From positions 19,843 through 83,842 of the forward strand of contig NZ_JAEMXM010000023.1 of the NCBI RefSeq assembly GCF_016482785.1: a stretch of 64,000 bases of DNA, written 5' to 3'. Of this stretch, positions 45,367 through 54,966 are shown piece after piece. This DNA is from Paenibacillus alkalitolerans (lineage in GTDB: Bacteria > Bacillota > Bacilli > Paenibacillales > YIM-B00363). The notes beneath the pieces are model-generated. The model saw only the letters and a program-made list of their open reading frames with translations, did no database searches and was not told where the DNA came from. The translations under genes and the position numbers were made by a program. The first letter of the stretch is position 1. Each line of letters starts with the position of its first letter.

Positions 45367-46176
45367 TTAGAATTGTACCATGAATCGTTCCTTTTGCGAA
45401 AATGTCGCCAACTCCCCGTACCCTACCTCTTTCAATAAGGCTGCGGCGCGGTCCAGGTACTGTCCGACCCGTTCCGGAAGATGGGCGTCGGAGCCTAGTG
45501 TAACGGGGATCCCAAGCGCCCGGCAGCGTTCGAGAACGGCACGGCTGGGAAACGATTCGTTCACCGTCATTCGCCACCCGGACGCGTTGATTTCGATCGC
45601 AAGATCGTTCGCCCGGATCGTCCGCAGCGTCTCTTCGATCGAGTCGGTGTGGTCCCTCTCCGGTTTCGACGGGGCGTACCGCTTCACGACGTCCAGGTGG
45701 CCCATGTAAGTGTAGAAGCCCGTGTTTGCGGCTTTACGGACGGCGTCGTAATATATTTCGTACACCTCGTCGATGTGACGGGCTTCCCAGCCGGAAAGCT
45801 GCCGGAAATCCGTGATGTCCCATTCGCCCAAGAAGTGTACCGACCCGATGACGTAATCCCAGGGATAGCCGGTAACGATCCGCTCGATTTGCTCCTCGTA
45901 TCCTTCGATATAATCGCCTTCGAGGCCAATTCGGATGTCGATGACGCCGCTGTACTTATGCTTTAGCTGCGAAGCTTCCTCGAAATATCTCGGCAGCTCC
46001 TCCATCGGCATCGCCATGCCGGGGAAATACGTGTCCGGATCGACGTGAAGCAGCGGCATATGATCGGAGACGCCGATCTGGTCCAATCCGATGTCGACGG
46101 CTCGCGAAATATATTGCTCAAGCGTTCCCTCGGCATGGCCGCAGCGAACGTGATGCGTATGATAATCGATGCGCAT
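45367..46176 (-). CDS. hisJ: Histidinol-phosphatase, PHP family
   Basis: 269 residues. DYHTHHVRCGHAEGTLEQYI and IGVSDHMPLL provide the N-terminal metal ligands of the PHP fold; EINASGWR and TLGSDAHLPERVG provide the later ones. It removes phosphate from histidinol phosphate. GGAGG is upstream of the ATG. It is separated from the main his operon by the 52-bp repeat array. Confidence 0.93.
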   Translation of the reverse strand: MRIDYHTHHVRCGHAEGTLEQYISRAVDIGLDQIGVSDHMPLLHVDPDTYFPGMAMPMEELPRYFEEASQLKHKYSGVIDIRIGLEGDYIEGYEEQIERIVTGYPWDYVIGSVHFLGEWDITDFRQLSGWEARHIDEVYEIYYDAVRKAANTGFYTYMGHLDVVKRYAPSKPERDHTDSIEETLRTIRANDLAIEINASGWRMTVNESFPSRAVLERCRALGIPVTLGSDAHLPERVGQYLDRAAALLKEVGYGELATFSQKERFMVQF

Positions 46177-46210
46177 GTTGATGGGCCTCCTTATGGTGCA
46201 TTTTCCGTCT

Positions 46211-46779
46211 TACAACCGGAGTTCCTCCGGTTATTCGGCGTCGCGGACTCACTTTTGAGCCTTGTAATCGCACTTTCTCCGGCTATTTGGCGTCACGGAC
46301 TCGCTTTTGCGCCATGTAACCGGACTTTCTCCGGCTATTTGGCGTCACGGACTCACTTTTGAGCCTTGTAACCGGACTTTCTCCGGCTATTTGGCGTCAC
46401 GGACTCGCTTTTGCGCCTTGTAACCGGACTTCCTCCGGCTATTCGGCGTCTCGGACTCTCTTTTGAGCCTTGTAATCGCACTTTCTCCGGCTATTTGGCG
46501 ACACGGACTCTCTTTTGCGCCTTGTAACCGGACTTCCTCCGGCTATTCGGCGTCTCGGACTCTCTTTTGAGCCTTGTAATCGCACTTTCTCCGGCTATTT
46601 GGCGACACGGACTCTCTTTTGCGCCTTGTAACCGGACTTCCTCCGGCTATTCGGCGTCTCGGACTCTCTTTTGAGCCTTGTAACCGGACTTTCTCCGGCT
46701 ATTTGGCGTCACGGATACACTTTTGTGCCTTGTAACCGGACTTTCTCCGGCTATTTGGCGTCACGGACACCGTTTGAGT
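46211..46779. repeat. Tandem array of eleven 52-bp units
   Basis: Units of the form TGTAACCGGACTTTCTCCGG + CTATTTGGCG + TCACGGACTC + ACTTTTGAGCCT repeat at an exact 52-base period. Each contains a small hairpin CCGGA-CTTTC-TCCGG. In the middle, two unit types alternate, so near-identical 104-base dimers are themselves repeated. 52 is not a multiple of three, so the open frames across the array (NRTFSGYLASRT and others) rotate and are not coding. The 799-base gap between hisJ and hisI holds only this array, a terminator and repeat copy D. Confidence 0.95.
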
Positions 46780-46836
46780 ACCAGCTAATAATTTGTGCAG
46801 GGGCAGCTGCCGGGGTAGCATACGACCCTATCGACA

Positions 46837-46876
46837 GCAAAAAAACCTTAAAGCCGCGTGTCACGGCCTTAAGGTT
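46837..46876 (-). terminator. Terminator of the his operon
   Basis: AACCTTAA.GCCG and CGGC.TTAAGGTT arms with a GACAC loop region, followed on the minus strand by seven T residues. Confidence 0.9.
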
Positions 46877-46889
46877 AAGATTCCGATCG

Positions 46890-46953
46890 AAGAAAAACTT
46901 CTATCGAAGTACCTTCAAGGAAGAGCGACCGCGATTTAAAGGAAGTTTTTCTT
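46890..46953 (+). repeat. Dispersed palindromic repeat, copy D
   Basis: Complete copy with ends AAGAAAAACTTC and GAAGTTTTTCTT and core CCTTCAAGGAAGAGCGACCG. It lies 22 bases beyond the hisI stop, before the operon terminator. Confidence 0.9.
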
Positions 46954-46975
46954 GGTAAAGAAAGTTCTCGCCACT

Positions 46976-47665
46976 TCAATCCTTTAGTGAACTTAAACTT
47001 TCTTTATCTTTCGGCTTATGGCGCCGCTCCAGCTCTTGCAGCACATCATCCAACGGAAGCTTCTGTTCCCGCAGCAGCACCAGCAGATGAAATATAAGAT
47101 CGCTCGCCTCATACCGCAGCTCCTCGGCGCTGCGGTTTTTCGCCGCAATAATGACCTCCGCCGCTTCTTCGCCGACCTTCTTCAATATCTTATCCACGCC
47201 CTTGTCGAACAAGTACGTCGTATAAGCTCCTTCCGGTCGCTCATGCTCCCTCTCGGCGATTGTGCGCTCCAACGTCTCAATAATGGCAAAACGATTCGCC
47301 GCCCCCGCACGCTCCCCCTTCTCCCCGACCTGCATGCCGTCGAAGAAACAGGTATACTCCCCGGTATGGCAAGCCGGACCGGCAGGCAGCGCTTCGATCA
47401 GCAGCGTATCCCCGTCGCAATCGAGCTGCACGGAAACAACCTTCTGCGTATTTCCGGAAGTCGCGCCCTTGTGCCACAGTTCTCCGCGCGACCGGCTCCA
47501 AAACACCGTCTCGCCCTTCTCAAGCGTCAAGCCCAGTGACTGTTCATTCATATACGCCATCATGAGCACGTCTTTCGTGTTCGCGTCCTGAACGATCGCG
47601 GGGACAAGTCCCCGTTCGTCCCATCGAATGCGGCTCAGCAGCTCCTCGCGTGCGATCGTCGTCAC
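46976..47665 (-). CDS. hisI: Bifunctional phosphoribosyl-AMP cyclohydrolase / phosphoribosyl-ATP pyrophosphatase
   Basis: 229 residues. The HisI half (residues ~10-115) has [36 protein letters not shown] and the zinc Cys set CDGDTLL and HTGEYTCFF; the HisE half has [33 protein letters not shown]. It carries out steps two and three of histidine synthesis. The start is a GTG in a GTGA overlap with the hisF stop. Confidence 0.97.
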   Translation of the reverse strand: MTTIAREELLSRIRWDERGLVPAIVQDANTKDVLMMAYMNEQSLGLTLEKGETVFWSRSRGELWHKGATSGNTQKVVSVQLDCDGDTLLIEALPAGPACHTGEYTCFFDGMQVGEKGERAGAANRFAIIETLERTIAEREHERPEGAYTTYLFDKGVDKILKKVGEEAAEVIIAAKNRSAEELRYEASDLIFHLLVLLREQKLPLDDVLQELERRHKPKDKESLSSLKD

Positions 47666-48420
47666 CGGACCTCCACCCCTTTATCCCTTAGATGATCCTT
47701 CACTTCATGAATCGTCATTTCTTTATAATGAAAAATGGTTGCGGCCAACCCGGCGTCAGCTTTCCCATCCGTAAAAACTTGCGAGAAATGCTCCACCCGT
47801 CCCGCGCCGCCCGATGCGATCACCGGAATGCCGACCGATTCGGACACCGCCCGCGTCAGCGGCAAGTCGAAGCCGTCCTTCGTTCCGTCGGCATCCATCG
47901 AGGTGAGCAGCAGTTCCCCGGCGCCGAGCCGTTCCGCTTCCTTCGCCCACTCAACCGCATGAATTCCCGTCGGCTTCCGTCCGCCGTGAGAGTACACTTC
48001 CCAGTCGCTCCATTCCGCATTGTACCGGGCGTCGATCGCGACAACGATGCACTGGCTGCCGAATTTGCGGGCTCCTTCAGTAATAAGCTGCGGAGTTTTC
48101 ACCGCCGCCGTGTTGATCGCCGTCTTGTCCGCTCCGGCTCGGAGCAGACGCTTCATATCTTCGGTGGATGCGATGCCGCCGCCGACCGTGAACGGGATCG
48201 TAATTTCGCCGGCCGTCTGGCGGACGACGTCCACCATCGTCGCGCGGCCTTCATGCGAAGCGGATATATCGAGAAACACGAGCTCGTCGGCGCCTTCGCG
48301 GTCATACAGCGCCGCCAATTCGACGGGATCGCCCGCATCGCGCAGGTTGACGAAGTTGACTCCTTTCACGACACGGCCGTCTTTCACGTCCAGACACGGG
48401 ATGATACGTTTAGCTAGCAT
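47662..48420 (-). CDS. hisF: Imidazole glycerol phosphate synthase, cyclase subunit
   Basis: 252 residues of TIM-barrel fold. [18 protein letters not shown] contains the catalytic Asp11; the second acid lies in VVAIDARYN; phosphate-binding VGGGI and SGGAG loops are present. It pairs with HisH to make imidazole glycerol phosphate and AICAR. Confidence 0.98.
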   Translation of the reverse strand: MLAKRIIPCLDVKDGRVVKGVNFVNLRDAGDPVELAALYDREGADELVFLDISASHEGRATMVDVVRQTAGEITIPFTVGGGIASTEDMKRLLRAGADKTAINTAAVKTPQLITEGARKFGSQCIVVAIDARYNAEWSDWEVYSHGGRKPTGIHAVEWAKEAERLGAGELLLTSMDADGTKDGFDLPLTRAVSESVGIPVIASGGAGRVEHFSQVFTDGKADAGLAATIFHYKEMTIHEVKDHLRDKGVEVR

Positions 48421-48456
48421 TGGAAAAAGTCCCCCTTTGGGCTGATTCGCCCGCGG

Positions 48457-49221
48457 CTACTGCATGCCGTAGCGGCAAAATGCAATTACATCGCGATACG
48501 GGAGCCGCCCGCCGAAAATATCGAGCGCGCTGCCGATCGTAATGTCGAGCTTGCCGCCCGTGATGCTGAGGAAGCGTTCGAGGTCGGCGAGCGACCTTGC
48601 GCCTCCGGCGTATGTCGTCGGAATTGCCGTCCATTCCGCCAATTGGGCGGCGAGCCTTTCCTGCACGCCCTCGCGCTTGCCCTCCACGTCCACTGCGTGA
48701 ATGAGGAATTCGTCGCAGTACCCTTCGAGTTCGGCAATATTCGAGGCGTTGACTTCAAAATCGCTGAATGTCCGCCACTGATTCGTCACCACATAATACT
48801 TGCCGTCCCGCTCCTTGCAGCTCAAATCGATGACAAGCCGCTTTTTGCCGACCTTGGAGACGATCTTGTCCAGATGATCCATGTTCAGCTTGCCGTCTTG
48901 AAAGATGTATGAAGTGACGATGACATGCGAAGCGCCGAGCTCCAGAAAGTGTTCGGCATTGTCCGCGTTAATGCCGCCGCCGATCTGCAATCCGCCGGGA
49001 TAGGCGCGCAGCGCTTCTTCCGCCGCCGTTTCGTTGCCGCCGCCTAACATGATGATATGGCCGCCGGTCAAACCGTCCTCCCGGTACATGGACGCATAGT
49101 AGCCCGGCGAATGCCCGGAAACGAAGTTTTCCACGACGCGGCTCGGGTCCGGCTGCAACGTTTCGCCGACAATCTGCTTCACTTTGCCTTGATGAATATC
49201 GATACAAGGTCTGAATTTCAC
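48457..49221 (-). CDS. hisA: ProFAR isomerase HisA of the eukaryotic (yeast HIS6) type
   Basis: 254 residues. The N-terminus FRPCIDIHQGKVKQIVGETL, followed by FVSGHSPGYYASMYREDGLTGGHIIMLGGGN, VIVTSYIF, RLVIDLSCKERDGKYYV, EFLIHAVDVEGKREG and TYAGGARSLADLERF, matches the fungal/plant HIS6 pattern (CIDLHNGEVKQIVGG; IVVDLSCR; EFLIHAADVEG; YAGGAKS) rather than the usual bacterial HisA opening (PAIDLIGGKCVRL-like). It isomerises the aminoaldose ProFAR to the ketose. It lies in the normal hisA position between hisH and hisF, so it replaces the bacterial enzyme. Confidence 0.9.
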   Translation of the reverse strand: MKFRPCIDIHQGKVKQIVGETLQPDPSRVVENFVSGHSPGYYASMYREDGLTGGHIIMLGGGNETAAEEALRAYPGGLQIGGGINADNAEHFLELGASHVIVTSYIFQDGKLNMDHLDKIVSKVGKKRLVIDLSCKERDGKYYVVTNQWRTFSDFEVNASNIAELEGYCDEFLIHAVDVEGKREGVQERLAAQLAEWTAIPTTYAGGARSLADLERFLSITGGKLDITIGSALDIFGGRLPYRDVIAFCRYGMQ

Positions 49222-49227
49222 GGTCCA

Positions 49228-49860
49228 TTATCCTTTATGTGCAGAGGTTTGTGCGGCCGACACGCTAAGCTTCAGAAAATTGCCGAGCAGCCGCATGCCG
49301 AGCTCGCCGCTTTTTTCCGGATGGAACTGCATTCCGAACACGTTGTCCCGCCCGACGATCGCCGTCACGGGCTGGTGATAGTCGGTCGCCGCGAGCAAAT
49401 CGTCCGCTCGCTCCGGCTTCGCGTGGTACGAGTGCACGAAGTATACGTACCCCTCTTCCAAGCCGTCAAACAGCGGGCTCTTCCGGCAAAAAGAAAGCCG
49501 GTTCCATCCCATATGCGGCACTTTGAAATCCCCTCGGAATCTCTCCACGCGGCCGGGTAGCAGATTCAGCCCTTCATGGCGTCCGTGCTCTTCGCTTTCG
49601 GTGAATAGAAGCTGCATGCCGAGGCAGATGCCCAACAGCGGCTTGCCGCCAGCAGCATATTCCTTAACGACGGCATCCAACTTCATATCGCGCATGAGGG
49701 ACATCGCGTCGCCGAAAGCGCCGACGCCGGGCAGGATCGCAGCGTCCGCGGAGAGAATGGCTTTGGGGTCCGCCGTTACAACCGCCTCGCAACCGAGCCG
49801 TTCGACCGCCTTGCTGACGCTGTGGAGATTACCCATACCGTAATCGATAATTGCGATCAT
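49228..49860 (-). CDS. hisH: Imidazole glycerol phosphate synthase, glutaminase subunit
   Basis: 210 residues. IAIIDYGMGNLHSVSKAVERLG, the nucleophile Cys in LGICLGMQLLF and the His/Glu pair in GMQFHPEKSGELG. It supplies ammonia to HisF. The ATG starts eight bases after the hisB stop; the best ribosome site (AAGGAG) is rather far upstream, so coupling to hisB translation is likely. Confidence 0.97.
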   Translation of the reverse strand: MIAIIDYGMGNLHSVSKAVERLGCEAVVTADPKAILSADAAILPGVGAFGDAMSLMRDMKLDAVVKEYAAGGKPLLGICLGMQLLFTESEEHGRHEGLNLLPGRVERFRGDFKVPHMGWNRLSFCRKSPLFDGLEEGYVYFVHSYHAKPERADDLLAATDYHQPVTAIVGRDNVFGMQFHPEKSGELGMRLLGNFLKLSVSAAQTSAHKG

Positions 49861-49868
49861 GATCGTTG

Positions 49869-50465
49869 TTAGAGCACTCCTTTCGTCGAAGGAACTCCTT
49901 GCACCCGGGGATCTATGGACGTCGCTTCGTCTAAAGCGCGCCCCAGCGCCTTGAACACGGCTTCGATCATATGATGAGTATTTCGCCCGTAATGTACGAT
50001 GACGTGAAGCGTAATTCGCGACTCCAGAGCGAACTTCCATAGAAATTCGTGGAACAGCTCTACGGAGAACGTGCCGACGTTCGCGGACGGAAATTCCGCG
50101 CGGTATTCCAAATGCGGGCGGTTGCTGATGTCGATGACGACCTGCGCCAGCGCTTCATCCATAGGCACGAACACGTTCGCATACCGCTTGATGCCGCGCT
50201 TGTCGCCGAGCGCCTCCTTCAAAGCTTGCCCCAAGCATATGCCGATATCCTCCACTGTATGGTGATCGTCGATCTCCACGTCGCCGCGCGCCTCGACAGC
50301 AAGATCGAAATGACCGTGCTTCGTAAACAGATCGAGCATATGGTTTAGAAAAGGCACGTCAGTCTCCAGCTTGGAGTCTCCCGTACCGTCAATCGCGAAA
50401 GTCAGCTTTATATCCGTCTCATTGGTCCTGCGTTCAATGCCCGCCGACCGCTTCAATTCACTCAT
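49869..50465 (-). CDS. hisB: Imidazoleglycerol-phosphate dehydratase
   Basis: 198 residues, single-function. DVPFLNHMLDLFTKHG, DDHHTVEDIGICLGQAL and RNTHHMIEAVFKALGRAL provide the metal-binding His clusters. The ATG of MSELKRSAG follows GGGGGA; a GTG at 50474 overlapping the hisD stop is an alternative that would add three residues. Confidence 0.97.
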   Translation of the reverse strand: MSELKRSAGIERRTNETDIKLTFAIDGTGDSKLETDVPFLNHMLDLFTKHGHFDLAVEARGDVEIDDHHTVEDIGICLGQALKEALGDKRGIKRYANVFVPMDEALAQVVIDISNRPHLEYRAEFPSANVGTFSVELFHEFLWKFALESRITLHVIVHYGRNTHHMIEAVFKALGRALDEATSIDPRVQGVPSTKGVL

Positions 50466-50470
50466 CGTGT

Positions 50471-51763
50471 TCACGTCCCCCGGTTCGATTCCATTCTTAC
50501 GCTTATGGCTCGCGCGTGTCCCTCAAGGCCTTCGTGCCGCGCAAGCGTCATGATCTTGTCTCCGTTCGCGAGCAGCGCTTCCCGCGTGTACGAAATGAGG
50601 CTCGACCTCTTCACGAACGTGTCGACGCCAAGCGGCGAGAAAAACCGCGCCGTGCCGCTGGTCGGCAGCACGTGGTTCGGACCGGCGAAGTAATCTCCGA
50701 CCGATTCGGCGCTGTACGGCCCGAGGAAGACGGCTCCCGCGTTCTCGACGCGGCCGAGCCAATCGAGCGGATTGTCCACCAGCAGCTCCAGATGCTCCGG
50801 CGCAAGCCGGTTGCTGGCCTCGAACGCCTCCTCCAACGTATCTACGAGGAGAATCGCGCCGTGCCGCTCGATCGACTCGGCGGCGATGTCGCGCCGGGGC
50901 AGCTGCGCAAGCTGCTTCTCCACTTCCGCGCTCACACGCTCCGCGAGCGCCGCCGACGGCGTAATGAGCACGGCGGACGCCATCTCGTCATGCTCCGCCT
51001 GCGACAGCAAGTCCGCCGCCGCATACGCCGGATTGGCACCTTCGTCGGCGATGACGACGATCTCGCTCGGTCCCGCGATCGAGTCGATGTCGACGACGCC
51101 GTATACGAGCCGCTTCGCCAGCGCGACGTAAATATTGCCCGGCCCGACGATTTTATCGACGGCCGGAATCGTCTCCGTACCGTATGCGAGCGCGGCGATC
51201 GCCTGCGCTCCGCCGACGCGGTACGCTTCGGTAACGCCGGCTTCCGCCGCCGCTACAAGAATGTACGGGTCGATCCCTTCCCGTCCTGCCGTCGCCGGCG
51301 GCGTCACCATTACTATCTCGCGTACGCCCGCAACCGATGCCGGAATGATGTTCATCATCACCGAAGACGGGTAAGCCGCCTTCCCTCCGGGAACGTACAC
51401 ACCGACTCGGCGCAAGGGCCGAACGATTTGTCCAAGCGTCGTGCCGTCGTGCTGCACGTCGATCCAAGATTGGCGCCGCTGCTTCTCGTGATACGCCCTT
51501 ATGTTCGCGGCTGCCGCCCGAAGCGCCTCCACGAACGCCGGTTCCACGCGGTCGTAGGCTGCACGCAGCTCCTCCGGCGAAATGCGCAGCGCATCCGGAG
51601 TCAACTCTACGCGATCGAACTGCCTTGTATACTCCAACACCGCCGCATCGCCTTCGGTCCGTACCCGTTCAATGACGGAGCGCGCCGTTTGCTGCTCCTC
51701 CAAGTTGCCCGAATCCACTCTTCGATCCAATTGAAACTCGCCCGCCCGGATGATGCGCATCAT
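50471..51763 (-). CDS. hisD: Histidinol dehydrogenase
   Basis: 430 residues. [24 protein letters not shown] and [33 protein letters not shown] and [15 protein letters not shown] are signatures; [14 protein letters not shown] carries zinc and catalytic residues. It oxidises histidinol to histidine in two NAD steps. AGGAGG is upstream. Confidence 0.98.
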   Translation of the reverse strand: MMRIIRAGEFQLDRRVDSGNLEEQQTARSVIERVRTEGDAAVLEYTRQFDRVELTPDALRISPEELRAAYDRVEPAFVEALRAAAANIRAYHEKQRRQSWIDVQHDGTTLGQIVRPLRRVGVYVPGGKAAYPSSVMMNIIPASVAGVREIVMVTPPATAGREGIDPYILVAAAEAGVTEAYRVGGAQAIAALAYGTETIPAVDKIVGPGNIYVALAKRLVYGVVDIDSIAGPSEIVVIADEGANPAYAAADLLSQAEHDEMASAVLITPSAALAERVSAEVEKQLAQLPRRDIAAESIERHGAILLVDTLEEAFEASNRLAPEHLELLVDNPLDWLGRVENAGAVFLGPYSAESVGDYFAGPNHVLPTSGTARFFSPLGVDTFVKRSSLISYTREALLANGDKIMTLARHEGLEGHARAISVRMESNRGT

Positions 51764-51788
51764 TTTTCCTCCTCCAACGCTTTATACG

Positions 51789-52421
51789 CTACACCTTGAC
51801 TCTTACCACGGACTGCAGCCGGTCGCACAACGATTGAATCTTGTCGTTCTTCATACGAAAGCTCACGCGGTTGGCGATGAGGCGGCTCGTAATATGAAAC
51901 ATCGTTTCCATCTCGACAAGGCCGTTCTCCCGAAGCGTCGTGCCCGTCTCCACCATATCCACGATGCGATCGGCAAGTCCGATCAGCGGAGCCAGCTCGA
52001 TGGAACCGTTCAATTTAATGACTTCCACCTGCTGTCCCCGCTCGCGGAAGTATTTCGACGCAACATTCGGGTATTTCGTCGCTACGCGCGGATGAAGCGT
52101 CGGCTTCCAATCCGGCAGCCCGATCACCGACATGCGGCAGCGCGCGATACCTAAGTCGAGCAATTCGTAAACATTCCTGTTTTCTTCGACCAGCACGTCT
52201 TTGCCGACGATGCCGAGATCGGTTACGCCGTACTCGACAAATGTCGGCACATCGACCGGCTTAGCCATTATCAATTCAATACCTATTTCGGGGATTGGAA
52301 TAATATATTTGCGCGAGTCGTCGATATCGTCGGGCAGCCCCAAGCCCGCTTCCTGAAACAACTCCGCAGCTTTCTTTACGATTCGGCCTTTCGGCATCGC
52401 AATGCGCAGCAATTCGCTCAC
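51789..52421 (-). CDS. hisG: ATP phosphoribosyltransferase, short form
   Basis: 210 residues. [48 protein letters not shown] and [23 protein letters not shown] (PRPP loop). The short form lacks the regulatory domain and works only with HisZ, encoded just upstream. The start is the GTG of VSELLRIA after GGGGGTG. Confidence 0.97.
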   Translation of the reverse strand: MSELLRIAMPKGRIVKKAAELFQEAGLGLPDDIDDSRKYIIPIPEIGIELIMAKPVDVPTFVEYGVTDLGIVGKDVLVEENRNVYELLDLGIARCRMSVIGLPDWKPTLHPRVATKYPNVASKYFRERGQQVEVIKLNGSIELAPLIGLADRIVDMVETGTTLRENGLVEMETMFHITSRLIANRVSFRMKNDKIQSLCDRLQSVVRVKV

Positions 52422-52448
52422 GGTAACACCCCCTTGCATTCGTTCACG

Positions 52449-53657
52449 TTATCCGAAAATTACTATATCTTCGTATCGGGCGCCGTTCCACTCTTGCGTC
52501 CCGTCTTCGTGCAGCTCTATGTTTGTCAACAGCTCCCGATCATCCACCCGCTGCGTCGTCACCGTCACATCGTGGCGCGAGCGCAGCTCCTTCGCATGAC
52601 GAAGCGCTTCCTCGCGATGCTTCGCCATATAGACGACCAGCACCCGGTATGGGGGACGTTCGCCATTAACGCCGTTAGTGCTTATATATTCAAGAATCCG
52701 GTTTGTTTTCAGCGAAAATCCGGTTGCCGGCGCCGGACGCCCGAACTGCCCCAATAAATTGTCGTACCGGCCTCCGTTAAGCACGGGAAAGCCGAGATCC
52801 GACGCATACCCTTCAAAAGTAAGGCCCGTATGATAATTGAACGTGCCGGTCATCGTCAAATCAATGATCACGTCGCTGACCGCGTCATACGCCTTCAACA
52901 CATCCCACACTTCGCATAAATGCCGTATCGCATCCGTTGCAACAGTATTACCGGACAAGGACATCGCCTGACCGCAAACTTCCTGTCCTCCCCGCAGACG
53001 GAGAATTCCTTCAAGCTCCCGACGCATATCGTCCGGCAGCTGAAGACGGGACAATTGCTCCCGGTAGCCGACATAGTCGCGGCGGAGCAAACAATCCTTC
53101 AGCGCCTCCTGGTCTTCCGTCCGGCCGGGCAGCGTCTCCTGGAACAATCCGTGCAGGAAACCGACATGTCCGAGCGCCACCCGGAATTTCCGGACACCGG
53201 CGGCTTTCAGACAAGCGATCGACAACGCGATCACTTCCGCATCCGCTTCGGCGCTCGAATCGCCGACAAGCTCCACTCCGGTCTGGTAAAATTCGGCGCT
53301 TCTCCCCGCTTCCTCTTCAATGGCACGAAACACGTTAGCGTGGTAGGAAAGCCTTATCGGCAACGGTTCGCCGCGCAGAAGCGAAGCGACGACACGGGCG
53401 ATCGGCGCGGTCATATCCGAGCGCATCACGAGCGTGGTGCCCCAACGATCCAGCAGCTTAAACAATTTCTTGTCGGTCGTCGCGCTGGCGACGCCGACCG
53501 TATCGTAATATTCAAGCGTCGGCGTCATTATTTCACGGTATCCCCAGCGGCTCATGCATTCCAGCACGTTCGCTTCGATCCGGCGAAGCCGCGCCACCGC
53601 TTCAGGCAAATAATCTTTGACGCCGATCGGTTTTTCAAACACTTTCGGTTTCGACAC
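52449..53657 (-). CDS. hisZ: ATP phosphoribosyltransferase regulatory subunit HisZ
   Basis: 402 residues, a histidyl-tRNA synthetase-like fold without tRNA function. GVKDYLPEAVARLRRIEANVLECMSRWGYREIMTPTLEY and LVMRSDMTAPIARVVAS match class-II synthetase motifs. It gives histidine feedback control to the short HisG. The start is a GTG after GGGAGG, and it is the first gene of the operon. Confidence 0.96.
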   Translation of the reverse strand: MSKPKVFEKPIGVKDYLPEAVARLRRIEANVLECMSRWGYREIMTPTLEYYDTVGVASATTDKKLFKLLDRWGTTLVMRSDMTAPIARVVASLLRGEPLPIRLSYHANVFRAIEEEAGRSAEFYQTGVELVGDSSAEADAEVIALSIACLKAAGVRKFRVALGHVGFLHGLFQETLPGRTEDQEALKDCLLRRDYVGYREQLSRLQLPDDMRRELEGILRLRGGQEVCGQAMSLSGNTVATDAIRHLCEVWDVLKAYDAVSDVIIDLTMTGTFNYHTGLTFEGYASDLGFPVLNGGRYDNLLGQFGRPAPATGFSLKTNRILEYISTNGVNGERPPYRVLVVYMAKHREEALRHAKELRSRHDVTVTTQRVDDRELLTNIELHEDGTQEWNGARYEDIVIFG

Positions 53658-53696
53658 CGAACTGCCTCCCTATTGCATGCTTTAATGCTGTGAAGT

Positions 53697-53710
53697 GCTA
53701 ATTAATTAGC
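53697..53710. promoter_or_regulatory. Palindrome in the his operon leader, candidate operator
   Basis: GCTAATTAATTAGC is a perfect 14-bp palindrome about 20 bases downstream of the -10 box. A repressor such as a TrpR-like HisR could bind here; the identity is not shown by the sequence. No T-box or other riboswitch structure was recognised in the short leader. Confidence 0.5.
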
Positions 53711-53730
53711 AAATAAAAGCGTTTTTTCGT

Positions 53731-53759
53731 AATATATCACGTAATGTTAGGCAGGTCAA
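53731..53759 (-). promoter_or_regulatory. Sigma-A promoter of the his operon
   Basis: TTGACC, 17 bases, TATATT on the minus strand, 74 bases before the hisZ start. Both boxes have five of six consensus bases. Confidence 0.8.
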
Positions 53760-53818
53760 CCGGAAAAGCCAATTGCAGCACGAGTTTGCGATTATGTTTT
53801 CGTTCCGACCGTTCCGCT

Positions 53819-54310
53819 TCACGACCGCCCCAACTCCCGCAACGGGTTCCCGCCCACGAATGCGCCCGCCGGCACATCGCGGTGAACGACGGACCCGGCC
53901 GCGACGATGGCTCCGTCGCCGATCGCGACACCGGGCAATATCGTGCAGTTAGCCCCGATCATCACCTCGTCGCCGATGACGACATCGCCCAACCGGTACT
54001 CGCGTATCAAATACTCGTGAGCGAGTATCGTCGTATTGTAGCCGATCACGCAATTGCGCCCGACCCGGATCCGCTCCGGAAAAAACACATCGGGCATCAC
54101 CATCAGCGCGAACGCGCTGTGCTCACCGACTTGCATGCCGAGCACCCGGCGGTATATCCAACGCTTCAACCCCAATATCGGAGTATACCGCGACAATTGG
54201 ATAAAAATAAAATTCCGCACGGCCTTCCAAGGGCTCACCGTGCGGTATATTTGCCATAATGCATTCTGCCCGTCAACCGGCACAGGGTACTTCTCCAATC
54301 TTCTGCTCAA
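53819..54310 (-). CDS. Acyltransferase with left-handed beta-helix, YvoF-like
   Basis: 163 residues. Hexapeptide repeats (RIRVGRNCVIGYNTTILAHEYLI; DVVIGDEVMIGANCTILPGVAIGDGAIVAAGSVVHRDVPAGAFVGGNP) define the maltose/galactoside O-acetyltransferase fold. The start is a TTG overlapping the ppaX stop (TTGA) after GAGGGA. In Bacillus the hprK-lgt-ppaX cluster also ends with such a gene (yvoF). Substrate unknown. Confidence 0.88.
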   Translation of the reverse strand: MSRRLEKYPVPVDGQNALWQIYRTVSPWKAVRNFIFIQLSRYTPILGLKRWIYRRVLGMQVGEHSAFALMVMPDVFFPERIRVGRNCVIGYNTTILAHEYLIREYRLGDVVIGDEVMIGANCTILPGVAIGDGAIVAAGSVVHRDVPAGAFVGGNPLRELGRS

Positions 54311-54966
54311 CGAACATCCCTCGCCAAGCCGGCGATACCAAGCAAATCCCTCATATCGCCGATCCAATAGTCAGGTTCATATTTGTTCATCTCTTCCCGG
54401 CCTTTCAGCGTCCAGCCTACCACTGCAGTCGCGACGCCGGCCGCTTTCGCGGACAGGACGTCTCCGGGACTGTCGCCGACCATCAACGTTGTCGCCGCTT
54501 CAGCGCCCAACTTCTCCAACGCCTGCAATACTGGCTCCGGATCCGGCTTCGGCCGCCGCACGTCGTCAAGCGAAACGATCGTCTCGATATAACCGTCCAG
54601 CTTGCAAAGCTTCAAACCCATTTCGGACGTCTTGCGAATTTTCGTCGTTACGACGCCCATGCGGATTCCGGCGCGCTGCAGCTCGCGAAGCACCTCTTCC
54701 ACATGCGGAAACGCCTGCACCAGCTCGTCGTGATTCGCCAAGTTGAACTCGCGGTACAGGCGGATCATTAGTTCAACGCCCGCTTCGTCCGCCCCGGTCA
54801 GCTCCCCGAACATCTCGTCCAGCTTGCCTCCCATATACGGAACCAGCTTATCGCGGTTCATGTCGCGGCGATCAAGCCGCTCCCACACATACTCGAACGA
54901 TCGAAAGATCAATTCGTTCGTATCCAATATCGTTCCGTCCAAATCAAACAGCACTGTTCGGATCAT
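54307..54966 (-). CDS. ppaX: Pyrophosphatase PpaX (HAD family)
   Basis: 219 residues. Catalytic DLDGTILDT, MGVVTTKIR and GDSPGDVLSAKAAGVATAVV are HAD motifs I-IV; the helical cap lies between. PpaX hydrolyses the pyrophosphate made when HPr kinase/phosphorylase removes phosphate from HPr-Ser-P, which explains its linkage to hprK. The start overlaps the end of lgt by 23 bases; GAGGAGA precedes it. Confidence 0.94.
   Translation of the reverse strand: MIRTVLFDLDGTILDTNELIFRSFEYVWERLDRRDMNRDKLVPYMGGKLDEMFGELTGADEAGVELMIRLYREFNLANHDELVQAFPHVEEVLRELQRAGIRMGVVTTKIRKTSEMGLKLCKLDGYIETIVSLDDVRRPKPDPEPVLQALEKLGAEAATTLMVGDSPGDVLSAKAAGVATAVVGWTLKGREEMNKYEPDYWIGDMRDLLGIAGLARDVR

Noticed and set aside
46211..46779. 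Possible CRISPR array
   Set aside because: The repeats are contiguous 52-bp units with no unique spacers, and no cas gene is nearby.
46045..46958. Open frames across the tandem array encoding NRTFSGYLASRT-like repeats
   Set aside because: The 52-base period shifts the frame each unit and no ribosome site or family match is seen; they arise from the repeat itself.
50516..51799. Long plus-strand open frame (427 codons) opposite hisD
   Set aside because: It is the antisense shadow of a GC-rich conserved gene, Arg-rich with no ribosome site; the same holds for the long antisense frames opposite the TPR gene, pgk/gap, and prs.
53658..53818. T-box or other riboswitch in the his leader
   Set aside because: The leader is too short and lacks a specifier loop, T-box sequence or terminator/antiterminator; only a small palindrome is present.
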